From the NCBI GenBank assembly GCA_019054805.1, contig JAHQIY010000004.1, forward strand, positions 1,984,001-2,048,000: a DNA stretch of 64,000 bases, read 5' to 3'. How positions within the stretch are numbered: position 1 is the stretch's first letter; the number at the start of each line of letters is the position of its first letter. Below the pieces are notes generated by a model, which saw only the letters and a program-made list of their open reading frames with translations, was not told the DNA's origin and searched no databases. Source of the DNA: Brachionus manjavacas. Lineage: Eukaryota; Rotifera; Eurotatoria; Ploima; Brachionidae. The position numbers and the translations under genes were made by a program. Below, piece by piece: positions 56,316 to 64,000 of the stretch.

Positions 56316-56706
56316 TTCCTGGCATAGCGGTGTTGCCAAGAGTGAAATATGATTCATCATCAATTATTAATTAATGTTTTCTATATTTTAAAATCATTCG
56401 TCGAGATTTTGGCCTGGCTGCCTTCCCTTAGTTAGCATTTAAATTAGGTCTCTTGTGTTTTTTATACTTTTGATGTTTGTATACATCTTAAAATTTTTCC
56501 GATATAAATATAGTGGCAACTAAACTTTCTAGCCATCTTTCTTTGCAAAAGTCCCTTTTTATGATTGAAATAGGCTCAAAGTTTGGCAAACCATTAGTTT
56601 CGTCGCAATTTTAGCAGGTCTACCTCTTCCTTTTTTTCTTTTGAAAGCTAAGTCTCTTTCTATCACATCTATCCAACGATAAACAGAACGTTTTTTGTAT
56701 CCAAAA
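56316..56706 (-). pseudogene. Transposase helix-turn-helix relic
   Basis: Minus strand near 56700-56600 reads GYKKRSVYRWIDVIERDLAF, then KKGRGRPAKI, like the N-terminal HTH and GRPR linker of Tc1/mariner (IS630-type) transposases. Stops and shifts follow. It occupies the position taken by the MULE-containing 3.2 kb in copy A. Confidence 0.45.
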
Positions 56707-59054
56707 CCAGTGAATCGCCTTACAACTTTTGGTAAATTTTGGTTACTTTTTACAAATTTGTAAAAATCTTTTTAGATAGTTTCGTACATTTTTTACTCAC
56801 AACTTATCGAAAATTCAACTTTATGATTTAATTTAATAATAAAAAAAAAGAGCTACAGCAAGCGAGCTTGCGGAGATAGCTTACTCGGAAGCCATCTATG
56901 GTAGCTAATTGCACAAAAATCGAGAGATAAATTAAGGAACTACAATAAAAGTTACAGAGACGAAACTGAGATACAAGACGAATACGAGAGATTATACAGA
57001 TTGATGAGTTAAGTAGATTTAAAGTAATTCAAAAAAATTTGTCATTAATAAGAAATTGATAAAAAATAAATTAAATAATTGTACAATAGTATAAAAAACT
57101 AATAAGAGATGAGTAACTTCATATAAAGGTACAATTTATTAGGAAAAAAGAATTTAAAGAGACACAGAAATTACATAAGATTATAGAGAACATCAAGGGT
57201 AAAGAAAAAGATAAATAGAAAATAATTTACAGAAAAAATAGCTACAATTTTAAAAATAGATAGAAAATTTCGAATAAATAGATACAAGATTGTATAAAGA
57301 GATAGGTGTTTAGTAAAATTTAAGTACAAAAGTTTAGTTGAATTTATTTTAAAGCTAGGATCAGCCTGATTTTAAATTTTTAAAAAAATTTGTAAAGGTC
57401 TTGTCCATTATTAAAGCAAATTAAACTAAACTTTTGTGCCATCTTTTATTCTACGCCCGTTAGGTTGTACAACAACTAATGCCTGATATCATTTTCACTA
57501 CAGGAATTTTTATATTAGAGTTCAACTAATAATATTGAGTAATGGCATTTAAGAATAAGCAGACTTGTTTACAAGTCACAGTTTTAAGTCTAAGTCACAA
57601 AAATTTTCAAGTCATGACTTGCACAAAATTTTTTATCAATACCTGCTTCATCTGGACCAGTCGAAAGAATTATTTTTTAAATCTGGTTACATTCAGAGAC
57701 CACATTGGTCAAGATAAACGGCCAGGAATTGGGAAGCAACTACTTAATTGGTATCAAATATGGATATATTAAATCGTTGACCTGACTTTAAAAAAAAAAA
57801 AAAATTTAAGTCATTGACTTGACTTGACTTAAGACTTGTGACTAACACTTAAGACTTGTGATAAACAAGTCTGAGAATAAGCAAAATTCGGGAATTTGAA
57901 AATTGTTAAAATTATTGAGATTTTCAAAATGGAACAAAATAGAATGGAAGATGATGATATTTGCCTTTTTAGTGGAAAGCATAAAAAAAACGATAAAAAC
58001 TTGAGTCTATAAAAACTGAAAATTTGCAACGCGAGTCAGAAATAAAACCTCTAGTAAATGTGTATGAAAGTTGTCACCTAGAACAGTATTTAAATGGATT
58101 TGCAAAAAAAGTAACTAAAAAAATTGATAATTTTTCAATTTATTTTTTTACAAAAATTATTCTATGAATATAAAATTTGCTTATTATATATTTCTGTTAA
58201 ATTTTTTAAAAAGTGTTTAAACCCTTTTGCCGATGTCATTTTTTTAATGGAAGGAAAAAAATCCAAATATTTTCCGTTACCATGTTCAAATATAAATTTT
58301 TATTGTTTTATAAAATGCTCAATTTGCCATTAGTTTATCCGACTTAATCTATTTTACATATTTGAATGAATTGTAAACTCTTAGCAAAATTCGACTAATA
58401 ATAACTCGATGTTATAACAACTTCCTCTTTTTTAGAAAACGTATTAATTTGAAAAAATTTAATTATTAACAAAATAAAATCAAAGTCAATTATGGTTCTA
58501 ATGAATGCAAGTGTATCTTCTTTTGAATGGAGATACAATGTAAATCAAAGTTTACTGCAAATAGCCTTGTACTCTCTAATGCCAATTGGAGTGGCGATGA
58601 ACACCGTTCAAATTTTTGTGTATTCGCGCAAAAAATTTGTAAAAAATTCAATGAATCCATTCCTAATCGCGTTGCCATTAAACAGCATTTTGGTGTTGAT
58701 CTTAATCAGCCTCCGCTTTGCCGACACAATTCAAATTTTCAACTATGAACAAAACACTGATCTTGGCTGCAAGTTTGCCTCTTTTTTTATTCGACTTTTT
58801 TTAAGTGGATGTTTTTGGCTTAACTTTTTGTTGACAATTGACCGTCTATTTTTTATTCTGTACCCAAATAAATTCAAAAAATTACAACACACCAAAACCA
58901 TGATAAAAATAATTCTCCTAATGTACTTTGTGCTAGCAATCTTATGCAGTCCGAGCTTTTTTTTCAACAGCTCTCGAACTTTAAACAACAAAACAAATGA
59001 GACAAAATTAAGTTGTGTAGCACATCCAGCTCTGTCAATATCGAGGATAGCAAT
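56707..59054 (+). repeat. Segmental duplication, copy B part 2
   Basis: Counterpart of 34901-37230, with very few substitutions. It runs on without interruption into the 3' half of the GPCR; the true end of the duplication is unknown because copy A is cut there. Confidence 0.9.
57560..57873 (+). mobile_element. hAT-type MITE (duplication copy B)
   Basis: 314 bp with the same 8-bp duplication agaataag (57552-57559 and 57874-57881) as copy A. An extra ~16 bp near its right end is a short internal duplication (acttaagacttgtg twice). Confidence 0.88.
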
Positions 59055-59490
59055 TGTTCAGCTTTTTGGAATGTTTATTCCGTTTTTTTTGATGTTTGGA
59101 ACAAATATTGTGCTGATCCGAAAAGTGGCAAAATCAAGGAAAAAGTTCGCCTCAGCAAAAGAGATGAATTTTGCTTTTACTTTAATAATTTCGAATGTTT
59201 TATTTTTAGTTTCTTTTATTCCTTTTTCCATTTTTTTGATTTCAAACCTGCTCAAAGTCATAAACCCAAGGATAGCAAAGGACCCAGAAATAGGCTCACT
59301 AATAGCGCTCTATGATACATGTGCATTTATTATTGCCTGCTACAACTTTTCCTTAGGACTCTTGGTGCAGATTATATTTAACAAATTATTCCGCAAAGAG
59401 TTCACAAATATGATAGGCGATTTGGTTTTAATGCTAAGAATTGGTAAAAAGGTTTCATCGTCTTCTATTTCTGACCAGACTTTGAAGTAA
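58492..59490 (+). CDS. Rhodopsin-like GPCR, intact
   Basis: 332-residue seven-transmembrane receptor in one exon. Helices by sequence: TM1 LLQIALYSLMPIGVAMNTVQ; TM2 NPFLIALPLNSILVLILISL; TM3 from Cys in LGCKFASFF to LLTIDRLFFILY, where DRL replaces DRY; TM4 IILLMYFVLAILCSPSFFF; extracellular loop 2 with KLSCVAHPA, giving the second disulfide Cys; TM5 IVQLFGMFIPFFLMFGTNIV; TM6 LIISNVLFLVSFIPFSIF; TM7 ALYDTCAFIIACYNFSLGLL, without a clear NPxxY. N-glycosylation sites precede TM1 (NAS, NQS). Likely a peptide or chemosensory receptor at the plasma membrane; ligand unknown. Met1 and Met4 are both possible starts. Promoter region is shared with the dead copy A. Confidence 0.88.
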   Translation: MVLMNASVSSFEWRYNVNQSLLQIALYSLMPIGVAMNTVQIFVYSRKKFVKNSMNPFLIALPLNSILVLILISLRFADTIQIFNYEQNTDLGCKFASFFIRLFLSGCFWLNFLLTIDRLFFILYPNKFKKLQHTKTMIKIILLMYFVLAILCSPSFFFNSSRTLNNKTNETKLSCVAHPALSISRIAIVQLFGMFIPFFLMFGTNIVLIRKVAKSRKKFASAKEMNFAFTLIISNVLFLVSFIPFSIFLISNLLKVINPRIAKDPEIGSLIALYDTCAFIIACYNFSLGLLVQIIFNKLFRKEFTNMIGDLVLMLRIGKKVSSSSISDQTLK

Positions 59491-59924
59491 ATTTTATTCA
59501 ATCAAATAAATTAATTAAAATAAAATATTTATTGATTATTATTTTTTTTGTATAATCTTTATTCTGAAAAGACTCATTAGCAACGGTAGTTAAATATGAT
59601 AATGGGTTCGGACAAAGTTTGTGTTGTCACAACTTCCTAATTTTAAATGCAATTTCAAATCTGAAGACATATTTGAAATGCTCAGAATTTGTTTAGTATA
59701 TTTAACTTGAAATAATAATTTTATTGACTGTTCCATACAATTAAGTGTATGTAAACGACTGACAAATTTATTTATTGAGATGATTTTTAAATAATTTTTC
59801 ACTGACAAAATAAAACCTTATTTTTAGACAAAAGAAACTAATTTTAGTGACGAAAATATTTATTTAAATGACAAAATATAAAAAATTATAAAAAATATTA
59901 ACGATTAATTTTTTTTTGATTTAT
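59491..59924. other. 3' flank of GPCR, no gene seen
   Basis: Poly(A) signals (aataaa near 59507 and 59521). Some TGACAAA motifs near 59800-59875 resemble the hAT subterminal arrays. A 72-codon minus-strand frame (59590-59808) is not recognised and may be chance. Confidence 0.4.
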
Positions 59925-60015
59925 TTACCTGAGTTGGTGATTTCTTTGGTCTTACTCGTTTACTTGGTAAATCCTCTGTAGCTTCTACTGAAGCTTTTAC
60001 TGAAGCAATTTTTAT
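59925..60015 (-). pseudogene. MULE C-terminal fragment, part 1
   Basis: DNA match to 50630-50700 (gttggtgatttctttggtct, ggtaaatcctctgtagcttc), the AT-hook end of the SWIM-type MULE. Continues after the SINE insertion at 60240. Confidence 0.6.
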
Positions 60016-60044
60016 ACCCTGATTTTATTTTTTTAGACCTCAAA

Positions 60045-60238
60045 TAAACATTTATAGAGCCCGTATAGCCGAATCGTTTGCGTTTTAGTTATGCAAGCAG
60101 AGAATCGGGGATTCAAAACCAGCTAAGGGTGAAAAAATCTTCAAAATATCTTTGCAATACAGGGCGAATGTTTAAACCTCTTTCATCATAAAAATAGGGG
60201 GACTTTTTTCGACTGGGTAATAACTGCGGTAATAACTT
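60045..60238 (+). mobile_element. tRNA-derived SINE, plus-strand copy
   Basis: Head about 60056-60130 looks like a decayed tRNA: tatagccgaatcg (A-box-like), an anticodon-arm-like tttgcgttttagttatgcaa, and cggggattcaaaacc (B-box-like). The body includes tttgcaatacagggcgaatg and gactgggtaataactgcggt. It separates two parts of a MULE fragment, showing insertion. tRNA gene rejected: the arms do not pair fully. Confidence 0.65.
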
Positions 60239-60239
60239 G

Positions 60240-60322
60240 GTAAATCCATCCATCAGCTTCTACTGTAACTCGAGCTTCAGCAACATATGCTTTCTCAATG
60301 ACTGAATCGCTACGAGGCTCTT
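60240..60322 (-). pseudogene. MULE C-terminal fragment, part 2
   Basis: Matches 50690-50735: gcttcagcaacatatgcttt and gactgaatcgctacgaggct. The minus strand reads EPRSDSVIEKAYVAEA. Confidence 0.6.
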
Positions 60323-60770
60323 AATAGATAGGGCTCCTTCAGAATAAATTAAAAAATCAAAATCAAAATAAAAATTAAAAATTAATTTAAATAAAATGAG
60401 AAAATAAAAATAAAGAACATGTTGTACATGTTTCCATAGTTCAGGTTTCAGGAAAAAAAGAAGAAACAGTAAGGTAGCAATTACACAATGGAATTGGGTA
60501 TTCAATATATCTTGATTCGAAACCTTCTTTGTATTCTTTCACCAGTCTTTCAACCAATGGAATAGAATGACTCAGTCCTGTCCCAACATATCTCTCACTC
60601 AACTCAAGAAGTCGATTCGAGAGTGTCAGTAATTTAAGTTTATTAAAAGCCTCCTGATGCATGATGCTGGAGGGAGTATCATATTTGAGTCTGAGGATAG
60701 ACCTGACTGCTGTATTCTGGATTGTTTGTAACTTTTTGATATTATTTTCTGAAAATGAATTCAAGCAAGG
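60323..60770 (-). pseudogene. 5'-truncated LINE 3' end
   Basis: A 107-codon frame (60764-60441) encodes a reverse-transcriptase C-terminus: NIKKLQTIQNTAVRSILRLK, then LTLSNRLLELSERYVGTGLS and LVKEYKEGFESRYIEYP. The 3' UTR runs to gagcc/ctccttcag near 60328. Roughly 95 percent identical by eye to 62620-63150, so this is a recently active family. Confidence 0.85.
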
Positions 60771-61869
60771 AAACGAATAGTCTAGAATTGAACCAACTGC
60801 GCTTCAAATTTCAGTTCAAATTTATTTCAGAAATTTTTTATTTTAAATGATAAAGAACTTGGTGCAGTTTTTTTTTCAATTGTCTTACAAATTTAAATTA
60901 GTGAGGTTGTTTTTGCTTGGTTTTGTGGTAGGCTAATTTTGGTTAACCAAAAACCAGATTAGCCAAAATTTGTTTTTGTAAATTTAAAAGTTATTCAAAT
61001 AAATACTTATTTAAAAAAATAATTTATTTTAATGAAAAGGATTCTCTAAAATTAAATTTGTAAAAAAAATATAATAGTATTTTGTTTTAATTAATTACAA
61101 AAATTTAATAAAATTTAAAAAATATGGATTTAAAGGAATTTATTTTTACACCCAAATAATTAATGTAAATACCCATTTAATATTAATCCGAAAATATTTG
61201 GGCATCAGTAAAAATTTTAATGTCGATCATAAATGGCAAAATTTTTTGGTAAAATCTCCGATCTGACACAGAGGTATCTGCATCGAGTTGATCATCTACA
61301 CCGCAATAATTTTGATTTGAATTATTGTAAAAAAGTTTAAGTAGCTTTATGAGAAAACCTATTCAATTTTTAAAGAGAGCTTAATTTATTTTGTTCAACG
61401 AGCCATTCCTCGACTAACTTTTCAGGTCTCTTTAATTTCAGCTTTTTTTTGTTTGATTTGATTTTTTATTTTTGATTGATTTTTTATTATAAAATAGCTT
61501 TGAGTAGTAAAAATCCTTTCGCCATTGTAATTTAAAGATTTTCTTTAAAAATGTTTAAAAAAAAATTAATTTAAATAGAGGCATTAGAAAGTTAGCACAA
61601 TTCGAAGAGGAAAAGGAAGAAATTTGAGTTATAATTAAAAAAATGAGTAACAACTTTTTAACCAAAAACCAAAAGAAAAATCAGATTGAATAACTAAAAA
61701 TTAAATCTAAAAACCGAATTTATGGCTAACTTGATTTTTAGTAAACCAAAATTTACAAAATTGGTTAACCAAGCAGTCAATAACTAACATTATAATTTAA
61801 ATGTGCTGATTCAGGGTTGTTAAAAAGTCCAAAATTAAAGTTCAAGTGATTAACACTAGAAGTGTTAGA
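60771..61869. other. Spacer with SINE body fragment
   Basis: No gene. About 61225-61325 (tgacacagaggtatctgcat, ctacaccgcaataat) matches the middle of the SINE at 45870-46150, minus orientation. The rest is AT-rich. Confidence 0.5.
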
Positions 61870-62590
61870 GCCTGAATGGCTTTGATACGCTTAATAGACT
61901 TAATTCAAATATACAAATTACTATCAATGATCTACCAAAAGGAATATAGAATCTTGTCAAATGTTACTAAAATATTCTCGCAAACGGTATCAGAAATAAG
62001 CGCAGTGAAACTACAATCAGATTTAGATTTGATTTTCAAGTGGACTCAAGATCGGCTTCTTCTCTTCAACACATCAAAATGTGTGGTAATGCATTATGGT
62101 CATAAAAACAAAGAACTCACTTATTTTATTAATGGAAAACAGTTATCAACGTCTGAAACCGAAAGAGATCTTAATTATCGAAATTATTTTCAATACAAAT
62201 CTTAAATGCAAAAATCAAGTGATAGAGGATACAAACAAAGCTAATTAAATTTTGGGTCGCATCAGGAAATCTTTCGCTCGTTTTGATTGTAAGTTATTTA
62301 GATCATTGTATTTAACTTATGTTCGTCCTTTTTTGAAATTTGCGGTGCCTTGATGGTCTCCAATTCTTAAGTCGGACTGTGAGAATGTTGAAAGGATTCA
62401 ACGCAGCTACGAAATTTGCTTCTTCAATTAGAAACAAACCGTATGAAAGCAGATTGAAGGCTTTGAACATTTCAAATCTGGTGGAAAGAAGAAAAAGAGG
62501 TGATCTAATTCAATTATACAAGTTCATGCATGGAATAGAACTGGTTGAAAAAAAGGCATTGTGAATTTTGAAGCAAAAAACAAAATAACT
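61870..62590 (+). pseudogene. Older LINE reverse transcriptase, part 1
   Basis: Reads LQSDLDLIFKWTQDRLLLFN, TSKCVVMHYGHKN, then in other frames SFARFDCKLFRSLYLTYVRP and NKPYESRLKALNISNLVERR, RGDLIQLYKFMHGIELVE. This is the thumb-to-C-terminus order of CR1/L2-type LINEs. It appears to continue at 63390 after two later insertions. Confidence 0.75.
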
Positions 62591-62599
62591 TCTTTAAAA

Positions 62600-63150
62600 T
62601 GAAATAACTTTTTTAATATTAAATAATATCAAAAAACTACAAACAATCCAGAATACAGCAGTCAGGTCTATCCTCAGACTCAAATATGATACTCCCTCCA
62701 GCATCATGCATCAGGAGGCTTTTAATAAACTAAAATTACTAACAGTCTCGAATCGTCTTTTTGAGTTGAGTGAGAAATATGTTGGGACAGGACTGAGTCA
62801 TTCTATTCCATTGGTTGAAAGACTGGTGAAAGAATACAAAGAAGGTTTCGAATCAAGATATATTGAATACCCAACTCCATTGTGTAATTGCTACCTTACT
62901 ATTTCTTCTTTTTTTCCTGAAACTTGAACTATTTAAACATGTGCCACATGAAACAATCTTTTCCAATTTATGTCTTTTCAACTTTAATTTTTCTTAGCTT
63001 ATTTACTCTATTTTGATTCTTTTTTTTTTTATCTAATTTTATTTACTTTAATTTTATTTTTATTTTATTTTTTTTATTTTATTTTTAATTTATTCTGAAG
63101 GAGCTTTAGCTCGGTACAGAAAACAAATAAATAAATAAAAAATAAATAAT
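62600..63150 (+). pseudogene. Younger LINE 3' end nested in older LINE
   Basis: Same family as 60323-60770: frame 62706-62927 (VGTGLSHSIPLVERLVKEYK), a T-rich 3' UTR, then the conserved terminus ggagctttagctcggtacag (about 63102-63121) and an (AAATA)n tail. The terminus can fold with gagc/gctc pairing around ttta. Confidence 0.85.
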
Positions 63151-63151
63151 A

Positions 63152-63362
63152 AAGGTCTAAAAATAGTTCTGCAAAATGTATCAGCTGGTACAAACTTTGT
63201 ACCACCCAAATTTAGTCTCTGTAACAACTCTGCAATTTAATTTTTATGATCATCTAATACTTTTAGTGCTTTGCAGACTTGCAGAGTTTTTGCATAGTCT
63301 TAATTTGGGTGGTACAAAGTTTGTACCTGCTGATACATTTTGCAGAACTATTTTTAGATCTT
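63152..63362. mobile_element. Mariner-type MITE
   Basis: 211 bp with inverted repeats of about 60 bp (outer end aaggtctaaaaatagttctg; two or three mismatches) between TA duplications (63150-63151 and 63363-63364). It sits directly against the LINE A-rich tail. Each repeat holds an internal near-palindrome ggtacaaactttgtacc. Confidence 0.82.
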
Positions 63363-63389
63363 TAGTAAAAAAGTTCTTTCATTTTAAGA

Positions 63390-63730
63390 TTATTGTTTTT
63401 GTTCTTTGTTCCAAAATTCACAATGCCTGAAAAAAGCAACAATTGTAATGTCACCAAAATCCAAGGAAAAAGTTACTGCTTCAAATATCACATAGAAATT
63501 TCTAGGCTCCATCATAAAGAGTACTTTTTTTTCAACAGAACCGCTAACAAATGGAACTCGCTGCCAAATCAATTAGTTGAAGCTCCCAATGTTAAAGGCT
63601 TTAAAGCTGTAAAGCTGATTGATTGCTGGATGAGCAACAATCAATCACGTCAGCTGTCTTAGTGTGGCCTATCAGCACACTCGCTGGCTAGCCAGCAACA
63701 GCTACACTAAACTAGTACTACTACTACTAC
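63390..63730 (+). pseudogene. Older LINE, part 2 and 3' tail
   Basis: Frame to 63662: IQGKSYCFKYHIEISRLHHK, FFFNRTANKWNSLPNQLVEA and FKAVKLIDCWM, the classic last domain of CR1/L2-type LINEs. The 3' UTR holds agcacactcgctggctagcc and ends in a (TAC)n tail at 63716-63731. Confidence 0.8.
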
Positions 63731-64000
63731 AAAATTTTAAAAGGTTTAGAAAAAGTATCAAATTTAAATGGTAACAATTTCGCTTGTGGTGTAAAAAAAC
63801 TTAAGAAGATCACATGACAATAGATTAGTCCGAGAAATAAAACGCAGAGGCTCTTTAAGATATAATTTCTTAACAAATCGCTGTGTAAAATTATGAACAA
63901 TAAATAGCTTTAAAGCAGTATTGACAATGAAGTTTTTGGAATGTTGAAAAGCAAAGTCTGCCAATGCCTTAGTTTATAAGGCTAAACGCTTTCAAACGTT
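63731..64000. other. Window end, no confident gene
   Basis: A 66-codon minus-strand frame (63964-63764; NFTQRFVKKLYLKEPLRF) could be the edge of a gene or LINE lying beyond the window. Not recognised. Confidence 0.3.

Noticed and set aside
60056-60130. Possible functional tRNA gene
   Set aside because: Acceptor and T arms do not pair properly, the B box is degenerate and the sequence is joined to a SINE body.

Overview
The window is nuclear DNA of an animal: very AT-rich, gene-poor and packed with transposons. The evidence is a receptor with FGFR-type immunoglobulin domains, phospholipid scramblases, a secreted ferritin, a seven-transmembrane receptor, spliceosomal GT-AG introns of only 48-57 nt, and metazoan-type Gypsy, LINE, hAT, MULE, piggyBac, Tigger and CACTA elements. 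The tiny introns and base composition suit a small compact invertebrate (a rotifer would fit), but the species cannot be fixed from this sequence. The Gypsy element is visibly richer in GC than its host.

Layout. 1-2.9 kb: decayed LINE reverse transcriptase with a second insertion inside it. 2.9-4.3 kb: intact single-exon FGFRL-like membrane receptor. 5.0-5.3 kb: LINE relic. 5.7-11.1 kb: complete Gypsy/Ty3 retrotransposon with identical 361-bp LTRs. 10.0-20.7 kb: a palindrome with two arms of about 5.15 kb around a 363-bp unique spacer. Each arm carries a complete 7-exon scramblase gene (the two are head to head), a piggyBac-type TTAA element, an LRR gene remnant split by a hAT MITE, and the 3' part of the Gypsy element. 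20.8-21.8 kb: non-autonomous hAT element with an 8-bp target duplication. 22.1-23.4 kb: an unrecognised gene relic, then an intact secreted ferritin. 24-25 kb: LINE ORF1 relic. 26.4 kb: small secreted orphan protein.

28-34 kb: decayed coding region, CACTA transposase relic with a fold-back derivative, and a MULE with 9-bp target duplication. 30.2-37.2 kb and 54.8-59.1 kb are two copies of one segmental duplication carrying a GPCR. The downstream copy is intact. The upstream copy has a premature stop and is cut by a LINE, which in turn is followed by an internally deleted Tigger. 41.5-45.6 kb: a paralogue of the 26.4-kb orphan gene in which one 61-residue block is expanded to about 20 near-identical tandem units, with five homopolymer frameshifts at unit junctions. 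45.9-61.3 kb: copies of a tRNA-derived SINE, a piggyBac element with a LINE nested in it, a broken SWIM/AT-hook MULE, hAT fragments and LINE tails. 61.9-63.7 kb: LINE-in-LINE nesting plus a mariner-type MITE.

How it fits together. The host genes (receptor, scramblase, ferritin, GPCR, orphan secreted pair) are unrelated single genes, not an operon or pathway. What links the window is duplication and transposition: palindromic duplication of scramblase, segmental duplication of the GPCR, paralogy plus internal tandem expansion of the orphan gene, and several non-autonomous transposon families. Nearly every difference noticed between duplicate copies is a homopolymer length change, so residual long-read error must be kept in mind for every frameshift reported here. 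The most unusual items are the tandem-expanded orphan secreted protein family and the long palindrome. No CRISPR array, rRNA or functional tRNA gene was seen.
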